From: Paenibacillus sp. V4I7
GTDB lineage: Bacteria; Bacillota; Bacilli; Paenibacillales; NBRC-103111
DNA: 64,000 nt
Direction of reading: 5' to 3'
Assembly (NCBI RefSeq): GCF_030817275.1
Contig: NZ_JAUSZD010000002.1
Span: forward strand, 4,030,001-4,094,000
A program made the translations under genes and the position numbers. The notes below the pieces were generated by a model. The model searched no databases, was not told the DNA's origin, and worked only from the letters and a program-made list of their open reading frames with translations. Shown one piece after another: positions 51,640 through 59,759 of the stretch. Numbering within the stretch: position 1 is the stretch's first letter; every line of letters begins with the position of its first letter.

Positions 51640-53214
51640 ATGAAACTTCTTTTCGCAGAGGATGAAAAATTCACGAGAGAAGGTATTCGTAAATCGATAG
51701 CATGGGGAGAACTCGGGATTACCGAGCTTGTCGAGGCAGTCGATGGTCTAGAAGCGGTTGCTATCGCTGAGCAATTCCAGCCCGATATTGTGCTGACAGA
51801 TATTCGCATGCCGCGCATGGACGGCATTGAGCTCGCCACACATCTTCGGCGGAAGTATCCACTGTGCAAAATTGTTTTTATGAGTGGATACGCAGATAAA
51901 GACTATTTGAAAGCAGCGATATCGTTGAAAGCGGTTAGCTATGTAGAGAAACCGATTGATATCGAGGAGCTAGAAGAAGCGTTGCGAAGCGCAATAGCCA
52001 TTTGCTTGGAAGAACAGCGGCATTTGGCGAACGACGCGGTAGCCAGAGATAATAAGAGCTATATCAAGCAAGAAGCAGCACTCCAGCTCATACGCGGGGG
52101 ATTTGTCGAGGAATTGCTAGTTAAGCGACTGTTAGCCGTTGGTTTCGAGGCATCGCTTCACGCCCCGGCAGTTACGATCATGGCCAAGCTAATCACGCCA
52201 CAACCAGCTAAAGAAATTATCAGTTCCATTATTGAGTCTGCGCTGACGGATTGCGAGAGCCCCTACTTATATGCACTGAAAGATGACAATCATGTCATCC
52301 TGCATTTATTTTCGAGCGGCATAGAGCCTTTAGAAAGCAGTGGATTGCATCATGTTTGTTACGAACTCTCTTCTGCTTTAAAAAAGGAATTCCATTCCTT
52401 CTCCATTGCCGCGGGGAAAATAGTTCCTGCGGTTAAACGGCTTCAGGAGTCGTACACAAGTGCTGTCCTGCGTCTTCAGGAGTCTTTTTTTCATAAACCA
52501 TGCTCCGTCATTCTTCATGACAGTTATGGCAGCGAAGTGCATTCTGAGCATTATCAAGTGCCGGCTGAGTTATTCAACAGGTTCCAAGAATCACTTGTCG
52601 AGGAAAACTTTGAGGAAATCTCCCGTTTGTTGAACACGGTTACCGCGGATATTCATCGGCATCCTGGAACGCTCATTGTCAGCGTCAAAGAGCTCTATTA
52701 TCGTTTAGCTTTAGAAATGGACAAATTTGCTCGCAGCCGAAATGTCATCCTGTTCAATGTCTCGGAAGAAAATAATGTGCCGTGGAAGCTTATTTTGGAA
52801 TGTCACTTCCTAGATGATATTCATCGGGTAATCACTCAGAAGCTGGACGAGCTAAAGCAATCCTTCAGGGAACGTGGGAACGGAACCACGTCATCTGCCA
52901 GTTCGCGGATCATTCGTTACATTCATCTGCATTTTGCTGAGGATAACTTGTCTGTTCAAGATGTAAGTGATCATATGCAAATGACCGCCTCACATCTCAT
53001 CTCGATTTTCAAAGAAACGACTGGCAAAACCATTAAGCAGTACGTCACAGAATACCGAATGGAAAAGGCGAAGGATTTGCTCCGAAATAATCGATTGAAA
53101 GTGCTTGACGTCGCTTCACAGGTGGGGTTTAAAGATGGGGAGCATTTCGCGAAAATATTTCGGAAATCCACAGGGATGACACCTTCCGAGTATCGGGAGC
53201 GATGTCAACTATGA
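51640..53214 (+). CDS. AraC-type response regulator (YesN-like), second system
   Basis: Response regulator of 524 residues: receiver domain (MKLLFAEDEKFTREG start, phospho-Asp in IVLTDIRMPRMDG, Lys in SYVEKPI), a middle region, and a C-terminal AraC domain (LSVQDVSDHMQMTASHLISIFKETTGKTIKQYV and VASQVGFKDGEHFAKIFRKSTGMTPSEYRE). I chose ATG 51640, since the long frame from TTG 51622 begins inside the GGGGGCG ribosome site. It is divergent from the lplB-type operon and overlaps the kinase gene. Confidence 0.93.
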   Translation: MKLLFAEDEKFTREGIRKSIAWGELGITELVEAVDGLEAVAIAEQFQPDIVLTDIRMPRMDGIELATHLRRKYPLCKIVFMSGYADKDYLKAAISLKAVSYVEKPIDIEELEEALRSAIAICLEEQRHLANDAVARDNKSYIKQEAALQLIRGGFVEELLVKRLLAVGFEASLHAPAVTIMAKLITPQPAKEIISSIIESALTDCESPYLYALKDDNHVILHLFSSGIEPLESSGLHHVCYELSSALKKEFHSFSIAAGKIVPAVKRLQESYTSAVLRLQESFFHKPCSVILHDSYGSEVHSEHYQVPAELFNRFQESLVEENFEEISRLLNTVTADIHRHPGTLIVSVKELYYRLALEMDKFARSRNVILFNVSEENNVPWKLILECHFLDDIHRVITQKLDELKQSFRERGNGTTSSASSRIIRYIHLHFAEDNLSVQDVSDHMQMTASHLISIFKETTGKTIKQYVTEYRMEKAKDLLRNNRLKVLDVASQVGFKDGEHFAKIFRKSTGMTPSEYRERCQL

Positions 53215-54995
53215 TATTCACTTTTATTCAAACGATACGAAAATGGCTGTACAACGCGAAATTACGGCATAAAATCATGGTTACCTATTTGCTGCTGATC
53301 ATGATTCCACTTGGCTTCTATCAATTCATTGCTTCGGATAAAATGTCAGCCATCATCATTAATCATGTGACGTATTCGGCAAAGCAAGGCTTCGACCAAA
53401 CTTATTCGTTCCTCAGCTACCGCGTACAGCGAATAGCGGAAACAACGAATATTCTGGTTTCGAATACAACCATTTCTGGCATTTTAATGGACACGAGTAT
53501 CACCCAAAATATTAATCGTGAGCTGCAGGATTACAGCAATCTCAAGCAGCTCCTCCGATCTATGCAGGACAGTCTTGATATTTCACGGGTCATCCTCTAT
53601 GTGCCGAAGGCGTTTATTTTCTCCAACGAATCGGAGAATTTCCTGCCCCTAGAGCAGACTGTTGACAGCCCTTGCTTTACTCGTTTAAACGAACTGAATG
53701 CCAAGTATTTATGGTGCTCGCCATCGGAATTAGGTTCTCATGCTACCCATGATAACTCCTCCCTCTATGTGGTTAGGAGCATTCTGGATCCAAATAATTA
53801 TTCGGTGCCCATCGGCCAGCTGCGTGTGGATGTACAAGCAGAGACACTGCGATCCATGCTTAAAAAAGCCAACGTCGTGAAGAACAGCGCCACCTTCCTA
53901 GTCGACCAGAACCAGCAGATCGTTCTTGCATCTGAACCTCTGACTCTTACCGACTTTACCCTGCCGGATGTCTTCAGCGACACGGTCACGATGAATTGGC
54001 AAAGCAACAATAACTACTATTTATACCGGCAGCTTCCATCGAATTGGGGCATGGTGACAGTCATTCCGCTAGATGAAGTCGTTCAACAAAGCAATGAGCT
54101 GCGCAATGACTTACTAATTATTCTGCTTATTGTAAGTGTACTTGCCTACCTGCTAGCCTATTTATTTTCCTTTTCTGTCACTCGGCGTATTTCACAATTG
54201 ACGAGCCGTTTGCGTGATGTACAGAAAGGCAATCTCATCGCACTGGCTCAAACGCAAGGAAAAGATGAAATTGGGGAGCTGATTCAGACCTACAACTACA
54301 TGATTGAACAAATTAGCTCAATGAATAAGGAGCATTACCGATTAGGACAAGAAGTAAAAAACGCGGAGCTGAAAGCACTCCAGTCGCAAATCAATCCTCA
54401 CTTCCTATATAATACGCTCGATCTCATTAACTGGATGGCTGACAGCGGTCTTAACACGGACATCAAAAAGGTCGTCAAGGCGCTAGCTCGTTTCTATAAA
54501 GTCAGCTTAAGCAGCGGGAAAGATATTATTTCGCTTCGCGAGGAATTAAAGCATGTTTCTTTTTACGTGCAGATTCAGAATATCCGATTTGAAAATAAGA
54601 TTGATTTTCAGATCCATGTTCCCGAGGAGCTATTAGATAACGCGATTCCGAAAATTACTCTGCAGCCAATTGTAGAAAATGCGATCCTGCACGGTATTCT
54701 TGGCCGTACCCACCGAGAAGGTACGATTATGATTAGTGGCACAAGGGTGAATGACAACATTCACCTGATCATCAAGGACGACGGCGTCGGCATGCGCGCG
54801 AATCAGGTCGAAGACATCATGACGGGCACGAGCCGCAGCAAAATCAGCGGCAGCGGATACGGCGTCAAAAACGTCATCGAGCGCATTCGCCACTATTTCG
54901 GTGAACCCGCGAATTTGACATATCGGAGCGTACCTGGCGAGGGTACGGAAGTGGAGATTACGATTCCCGTAACACCGGGATCGGAGATACTTTGA
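53202..54995 (+). CDS. Sensor histidine kinase (YesM-like), second system
   Basis: Membrane kinase of 597 residues. Helices at about 27-47 and 303-325 flank an extracellular sensor domain; HAMP region SVTRRISQLTSRLRDVQKGNL; phosphoacceptor INPHFLYNTLDLINW; ATPase motifs IVENAILHG, IKDDGVGM and GSGYGVKNVIERI. ATG 53202 overlaps the regulator gene by 13 bases; ATG 53211, an ATGA overlap, is an alternative start. About 54780-54900 is richer in G+C than its surroundings. Confidence 0.94.
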   Translation: MSTMIFTFIQTIRKWLYNAKLRHKIMVTYLLLIMIPLGFYQFIASDKMSAIIINHVTYSAKQGFDQTYSFLSYRVQRIAETTNILVSNTTISGILMDTSITQNINRELQDYSNLKQLLRSMQDSLDISRVILYVPKAFIFSNESENFLPLEQTVDSPCFTRLNELNAKYLWCSPSELGSHATHDNSSLYVVRSILDPNNYSVPIGQLRVDVQAETLRSMLKKANVVKNSATFLVDQNQQIVLASEPLTLTDFTLPDVFSDTVTMNWQSNNNYYLYRQLPSNWGMVTVIPLDEVVQQSNELRNDLLIILLIVSVLAYLLAYLFSFSVTRRISQLTSRLRDVQKGNLIALAQTQGKDEIGELIQTYNYMIEQISSMNKEHYRLGQEVKNAELKALQSQINPHFLYNTLDLINWMADSGLNTDIKKVVKALARFYKVSLSSGKDIISLREELKHVSFYVQIQNIRFENKIDFQIHVPEELLDNAIPKITLQPIVENAILHGILGRTHREGTIMISGTRVNDNIHLIIKDDGVGMRANQVEDIMTGTSRSKISGSGYGVKNVIERIRHYFGEPANLTYRSVPGEGTEVEITIPVTPGSEIL

Positions 54996-55000
54996 TAGAT

Positions 55001-55044
55001 AGAAAGAGCCTTGGGAAGCAGCTGCTTCCCAAGGCTCTTCTTCT
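55001..55044. terminator. Bidirectional terminator
   Basis: AAGAGCCTTGGGAAGCAG and its complement CTGCTTCCCAAGGCTCTT make a perfect 18-base stem, with A- and T-rich flanks. It serves the kinase gene on + and the mutarotase gene on the minus strand, whose stop is only 3 bases away. Confidence 0.92.
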
Positions 55045-55046
55045 AT

Positions 55047-55373
55047 CTATTCCAAATAAAACACTTCACGCATCGGTTGGATTGGCACCGCTTCGCGGAA
55101 GTCGAAGGAACCGACGACCATCTTCGAAGTAATCGCATTCCATCGATTACAAGCCTCGCTTTCTGCTAAATAAGCGAAAGCAGCTTCTAAATCATCGCAC
55201 AAGAAGCAATAAAAAAATTGTGCACCATTTTGAAAGATCGAGTAATCCCTGATCCCTGCCTTCGTATGCTCTTCCATAATTTCCGGCCATGGAGCCAGAT
55301 GCATACTTACGTATTCCTCTAAAACTTCTTCACGTATCGTCCATGTCCATGCGAATTTCCCACTACTTGTCAT
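55047..55373 (-). CDS. rhaM: L-rhamnose mutarotase family protein
   Basis: Interconverts alpha and beta L-rhamnose. About 108 residues of ferredoxin-like fold with the family stretch EEYVSMHLAPWPEIMEEHTKAGIRDYSIF and a C-terminal PMREVFYLE. I chose ATG 55373, with AAAGGGTGA just upstream, over the frame start at 55397. Rhamnose is released from rhamnogalacturonan, which fits the two sugar loci upstream. Confidence 0.88.
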   Translation of the reverse strand: MTSSGKFAWTWTIREEVLEEYVSMHLAPWPEIMEEHTKAGIRDYSIFQNGAQFFYCFLCDDLEAAFAYLAESEACNRWNAITSKMVVGSFDFREAVPIQPMREVFYLE

Positions 55374-55465
55374 ACGGTCACCCTTTCCCATTAACATGTA
55401 ATCAATTGTACTTTACCGCGACAACTTCGTCCCGTCAATAAACATCATTGTCCAAGCTTTTATAC

Positions 55466-55499
55466 AGAAAAAGACGACAGCCAACTAAGGCCGTCGTCT
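55466..55499 (-). terminator. Terminator of the MFS transporter gene
   Basis: Minus-strand GACGACGGCC / GGCTGTCGTC stem with a TTAGTT loop, followed by TTTTTC, 15 bases beyond the stop. Confidence 0.9.
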
Positions 55500-55514
55500 C
55501 GTGTTGCAGGGTGT

Positions 55515-56693
55515 TTATTGTTCAATTTTACGGGATGCTCCAATGAACCAAACGAGAAAAGCGCAGCACAGCATTGCAATAAAGCCATAGCCGCCGAACA
55601 CGTCATACTTTGAAGCGAAGTAGCCGAAGCCAAGACCAGCGAAAGTGTGCACTAGATTCTCCCCTAACGACTGGAACGAATCGATCGTGGCCCGCATGGA
55701 GGAATTGATCCGGTGATGCAAGTAGCCAGTAGCGATAGGCTCCATCACGCCAGAGAACAAACAGATGATAAGCATCGCTGTTAGGCCGATGAAATCCATA
55801 CTAAAGGCAACATAAGTGAAGCCAACGGCGAATACACCCATAACCATGAAAATCAGCGCTCTATAGCTAATCCAACGTAACAGCACGTGCGCCATCAGAT
55901 TGCCAGGGAGCTGCAGCAGCATGATCGCGGCGGATAACACGCCGAAATAGACAACCGGCATACCCAATCTGCTCACGTACAACTGCCAGAATTCTTCGAT
56001 GTAGCCCATGGCAGCACCTGTTACCATCGCTGAAAGCATCACAAGGGTGACACTTGGATTCGTTCGGAAAAAGCGCAGTGACACAGCGACATATGTCTTA
56101 AAAGGAATAACTTCCTCAAGAGAAGTGCTGTCTTCAGCAGCAGGCTCGATCAATAGCAATGAAAGGACCAGGGCGATCAGTGCGCTTCCGAGTGATATCC
56201 AATAGTTCAGCTCGAGGTTGTATTTACTTGCGAGCAAGCTTCCACACAAGGCGGCGAGTATGGCGGATACGAAGTCGCAGGCGTTCAATCTGCCAAGCTG
56301 CTTTTCGAACAAATTGGCCTTCCCTTGCAGCTTTAAGGAATCGTAAAGCAAGGCATTTTCTGAGCCGCTGCTTGCCGATCTACTCACGCCCGCCAGGAAA
56401 ACAACCAAAGCAAAGTGCCAGAATTCGGTTGCATACAGTAAAATCAGAAACTCGCTGCACCCGAGCAGGCTACTGAGCACAAGCATTTTTTTTCGGCCCC
56501 ACTTGTCGGCCATAATACCGGTCGGAACCTCCAGAAGGACGATTGTCAGGGCGTAAATAATTTCCGTATACACGACCATCTGAATAGTCATGCCCCGTTC
56601 CTCCCAAAATAGCCTCTCGATGACGTAGGCTGGGATAAGGCTGGAAAAGAAGCGGAGCGCATATAGTTTGGGAAGATTGGCTGTGTGGTCCAT
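55515..56693 (-). CDS. Major facilitator superfamily transporter
   Basis: Transporter of 392 residues with about twelve hydrophobic segments. The loop 2-3 motif is GIMADKWGRKKMLVLSSLLG, the general MFS signature. It begins MDHTANLPKLYALRFFSSLIPAYVIERLFW. Close to multidrug or sugar-efflux groups; substrate unknown. GAGGAGC precedes ATG 56693. Stands alone with its own terminator. Confidence 0.9.
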   Translation of the reverse strand: MDHTANLPKLYALRFFSSLIPAYVIERLFWEERGMTIQMVVYTEIIYALTIVLLEVPTGIMADKWGRKKMLVLSSLLGCSEFLILLYATEFWHFALVVFLAGVSRSASSGSENALLYDSLKLQGKANLFEKQLGRLNACDFVSAILAALCGSLLASKYNLELNYWISLGSALIALVLSLLLIEPAAEDSTSLEEVIPFKTYVAVSLRFFRTNPSVTLVMLSAMVTGAAMGYIEEFWQLYVSRLGMPVVYFGVLSAAIMLLQLPGNLMAHVLLRWISYRALIFMVMGVFAVGFTYVAFSMDFIGLTAMLIICLFSGVMEPIATGYLHHRINSSMRATIDSFQSLGENLVHTFAGLGFGYFASKYDVFGGYGFIAMLCCAFLVWFIGASRKIEQ

Positions 56694-56826
56694 GAAGGAG
56701 CTCCTCTCCTAAATCTGATTGGCTAATTTGGCTCAATCAAATCAGGGGGCGCTCGCGGTGGACTAGCGGTTACGTCTTAGCAGGGAGGTCGTGCGAAAGC
56801 TATCATAATGGGGACTCTCCTTTCGT

Positions 56827-57504
56827 TCAGTTCGTAGTTATCCCCATCATAAGTTGAGAAGCAGGGCGCGTCAATGTGTTTATTTGAGCTGCTTTCTGTG
56901 TAGATACCATGCAAGTATGCCCATTGAAATAACCGCTCCGGCCTAATCCAAGTCCCATGTCTTTTTGAGTATCAAAAACATCACCTTGTAGACCAACATA
57001 TTCCTCCCCATGTTGCCCAGCTACAAAAGCAGCTACCATCTCTATGATTTCGAAGCAGGCGCTGCAACTGAAAACGACTGTCGTGGGAATGACATAAGAC
57101 CAAAAACCACGCTGTGCAGCTGCCCGGGTTAACAATTCGCGGAATGGATATGCCCAGAACAAACCGAATGCGAAATGAACGACCCGATCATAGTAGCTTC
57201 TCTGGATATGAAACGAGGCCTTCAGCCACATGTCAAACGGTGTTCTCTGGTAGGTATAATGGGCCCCATAGGTATGTAAGCACAGAAAAATAAACATGAG
57301 TAAATAAGAAGCATTGGAGAACCGGAAAACTTTATAAGTGAAAGTGAGAACAAGCACCACGATAACGGGAAGTATGCTCTCCATAAGCCATTGTATCCTG
57401 TCAGTGGGTGAAAAGGCCGTGAATCCCCAATACACAACAAACACGAAGATCACCAAGTGCAAAAGCCAATTGCGGGAAAACGGTATGTCCGGGTTCGTCA
57501 GCAT
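56827..57504 (-). CDS. DUF2238 (YjdF-like) membrane protein, C-terminus frameshifted
   Basis: Integral membrane protein with about six hydrophobic segments and the family stretch VVHFAFGLFWAYPFRELLTR and QGDVFDTQKDMGLGL. After that point the frame as written gives a polar tail unlike the family. Removing one G at 56943-56942 gives AGAVISMGILAWYLHRKQLK, a normal last membrane helix and basic end, with stop at 56882-56880. So the sequence appears to contain a one-base insertion. GGAACGG precedes ATG 57504. Function unknown. Confidence 0.85.
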   Translation of the reverse strand: MLTNPDIPFSRNWLLHLVIFVFVVYWGFTAFSPTDRIQWLMESILPVIVVLVLTFTYKVFRFSNASYLLMFIFLCLHTYGAHYTYQRTPFDMWLKASFHIQRSYYDRVVHFAFGLFWAYPFRELLTRAAAQRGFWSYVIPTTVVFSCSACFEIIEMVAAFVAGQHGEEYVGLQGDVFDTQKDMGLGLGRSGYFNGHTCMVSTQKAAQINTLTRPASQLMMGITTN

Positions 57505-57593
57505 GTTCGTCCGTTCCTTTTACCTAGGCTGCTAATCATGTAGAAGCCCACCTTTCTTCCGCCTTGTTTGTTTTATTTCTGGATTAAATATAA

Positions 57594-57624
57594 CAAAATC
57601 CCGTTAGCCATTTCGGCCAATGGG
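57594..57624 (-). terminator. Terminator of the 52-residue protein gene
   Basis: Minus-strand CCCATTGGCC / GGCTAACGGG stem (one mismatch, one G-T pair) followed by ATTTTGTT, 18 bases beyond the stop. Confidence 0.6.
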
Positions 57625-57641
57625 AAATTTATAAAATGACT

Positions 57642-57800
57642 TTAGTCTTCTGGTGTACGATCCAAGTATAAACGAGTCACTGAAGTAACATCGCCCTTTT
57701 CAATATCTTCTTCGGTTGCTTTTTTTTCAAGAGGATCATGCGTGTTCATACCCGGTGCAATTGTCGGCTCGTTATGGTTGGATTGGGACTTGTCTTTCAA
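57642..57800 (-). CDS. Small hydrophilic hypothetical protein (52 residues)
   Basis: Begins MKDKSQSNHNEPTIAPGMNT and continues DPLEKKATEEDIEKGD to the end RLYLDRTPED. It starts with TTG 57800, placed 8 bases after an exceptionally strong site, GGAGGTGATC, which is why I accept a non-ATG start. No membrane segment or known motif. It is flanked by a terminator and is divergent from the cysteine hydrolase gene. Confidence 0.72.
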   Translation of the reverse strand: MKDKSQSNHNEPTIAPGMNTHDPLEKKATEEDIEKGDVTSVTRLYLDRTPED

Positions 57801-57934
57801 ATTGATCACCTCCATCAACCATAGTTTGGATAAATATGCCGATTCTATACTTGGGCAATAAATTCTTTAAACAATTACTAAAGGAATGTCACTAGGCACA
57901 CAATATAGGCAGACCCCAATAAAAGGAGATTCTA

Positions 57935-58701
57935 ATGAGAAAAATTCTACTTTGTTTCTTTGTGTTTTCGTTCCTTGTCCATGTTAATTTTTATGCTTTT
58001 CATCAAAATGTTATAACAGCACAAACCTCATCACTTCCCTCGCCGGGAATGAAGGTGGATCGAAACAATACCGCTTTGGTGATCACTGATCCACAAAATG
58101 ACTTTTTAAGTCCAAAAGGTGCAGCATGGCATTTAGTTAAAGACAGTGTTGCTGAAAATCATACGATCGAGAACATTGAATTATTATTAAAAACAGCAAA
58201 AGCGAATCAGTTTAAAGTGTTTGTTTCTCCTCATACTATTATCCCTATGACCAAAAATGGATGTTTGGAGGCGCTATGGAACATTCGATGCACGCTCTCA
58301 ACATGTATCAACGAAAAGGTCCATTAACGCTCGATGGCTTTAAAGGTTCTGGTGCCGACTTTTTGGACAGATATAAACCCTTTATTGAAGATGGTCAAAC
58401 CGTTATCACAAGCCCACATAAAATTTACGGCCCCGAAGCCAATGACTTGGTTTTGCAACTGCGAAAACAGGGAATTACCCGCATCATTCTTGCAGGTATG
58501 TCTGGGAACTTGTGCGTTGAATCTCATATGCGCGAACTAATTGAACAAGGCTTTGAAGTGGCAGTGGTTCACGATGCTACAGCATCCGGGAAAATGAACG
58601 ACTTGGATGGGGATAAGGCTGCAAAAATAAATTTTCGTATGATTGCTAGTGCTTCGTGGCCAACAAATGAGGCTGTAGAAAAAATGAAATCAATGAATTG
58701 A
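57935..58701 (+). pseudogene. Secreted isochorismatase-like cysteine hydrolase, frameshifted
   Basis: Isochorismatase-superfamily hydrolase (hydrolysis of an unknown amide or ester) with an N-terminal signal peptide (KILLCFFVFSFLVHVNFYAF), unusual for a family that is normally cytosolic. Frame 1 gives NTALVITDPQNDFL (catalytic Asp) and ends after SPH. Frame 2 gives WMFGGAMEHSMHALNM, Lys-containing region SPHKIYGP and the catalytic Cys in GMSGNLCVESHMREL. Adding one T after CAT at 58234 restores SPHYYYPYDQKWMFGGAMEH. So a single-base deletion, real or a sequencing error, splits the gene. Confidence 0.85.
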
Positions 58702-58747
58702 TAGGGCGGTCCCAAAATAAATAAGATCACTCAGAGGCACAGAAATC

Positions 58748-58792
58748 AAAAAAAATGAGGTGGCAAGGTCATTCTTGCCTTCTCATTTTTTG
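58748..58792. terminator. Bidirectional terminator
   Basis: AAAAAATGAG and CTCATTTTTT arms around an inner GGCAAG/CTTGCC stem, with A and T tracts. It lies between the cysteine hydrolase on + and the nucleotidyltransferase on the minus strand. Confidence 0.88.
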
Positions 58793-58854
58793 TTTTTATC
58801 GATTGCAAAGGACAGTCCACTTTAAGCCCCTTCCTTCTTGAAAAAACACCTCGT

Positions 58855-59688
58855 TTATGAAGCAATCTCTGCCGTTTCACGAACTAGCGCGTCAAATAGG
58901 CCAATTGCCTTGGACAAATCAGAACGCTCAGCTGTCAAACAGGCGAAGCCTTCCTGAACGCGTGACTCGAAAGCAATTGGAGCCAATTGAAAACGACTGC
59001 ACTGAGCTACTGCCCCTTTTTCGTTCAGAAGATAAACCCCATTGCATGCAAACAACACTTGAGTCAAACAACTTACGGTCCGAAAAAGATGACCTGCCGC
59101 ATAAGATACATCCTTACGGCTCAATGCTTTTTTGGCATTCGATACGGAAAATTCAGCTTCCCACATAAACTTCGAGACTGTCGCTTGCCGAAGGGGATCC
59201 GGATACTGCTCTGTCAACGTCTTCATCTCAGCGACTATGCCATCCGGATCCCAGAGAGGTCGGCAATACGCCGCTTCTCCCATGTAAATGGATGTGCAAA
59301 ATCCATGAGGGTGCCCTGGCTGATAATGGATGTCGATTCGACCTTGGCGGCAATCGTTGATCAAGCCAGTTACAATCTCTGTATCGCGGTAGAGGAGATC
59401 TAATGAATAACCTCCCACCTTTAACCAGCCGCCGCCGTTAATCCAGGGTCCCCATCCGCCTAGCGGCGTAATTAGACCACTACGTCGTTCGTCGTCTAGC
59501 GTCGATGCTAATCTATCAAGAGCATCCGTATTGATCGGGTATCCAGATCGGTAGTAGAGTCCAATGTCAATGTCGGATTCCGGTGTTTCTGTCCCACAGG
59601 CCCGAGATCCGCCCAACACAACTGCCCCAATTCCCGGGACATTGCGTAATTGTCCAACAACGGATTCAATTACATCGTTTGCATCCAT
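58855..59688 (-). CDS. Nucleotidyltransferase-domain protein
   Basis: Pol-beta superfamily nucleotidyltransferase of 277 residues. The motif GGSRACG then SDIDIGLYY carries the GS and DxD catalytic elements. The C-terminal half is helical, with AALDYAAGHLFRTV-like KNTase-C character. Related proteins include antibiotic-modifying adenylyltransferases, but the target of this one is not clear. I chose ATG 59688, 9 bases after GGAGG; ATG 59709 lacks a site. Confidence 0.82.
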   Translation of the reverse strand: MDANDVIESVVGQLRNVPGIGAVVLGGSRACGTETPESDIDIGLYYRSGYPINTDALDRLASTLDDERRSGLITPLGGWGPWINGGGWLKVGGYSLDLLYRDTEIVTGLINDCRQGRIDIHYQPGHPHGFCTSIYMGEAAYCRPLWDPDGIVAEMKTLTEQYPDPLRQATVSKFMWEAEFSVSNAKKALSRKDVSYAAGHLFRTVSCLTQVLFACNGVYLLNEKGAVAQCSRFQLAPIAFESRVQEGFACLTAERSDLSKAIGLFDALVRETAEIAS

Positions 59689-59759
59689 GTTCCATAGCCT
59701 CCATTCCATATGAAAGCCAGCCCAACAACAAGATGAATGGCCAGCTCCGACACATATTA

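Noticed and set aside
58701..58720. GGGCGGTCCCAAAAT after the cysteine hydrolase as a copy of the element at 24164-24268
   Set aside because: Only a short end resembles GGGCTGTCCCAAAAG and no second arm is present.
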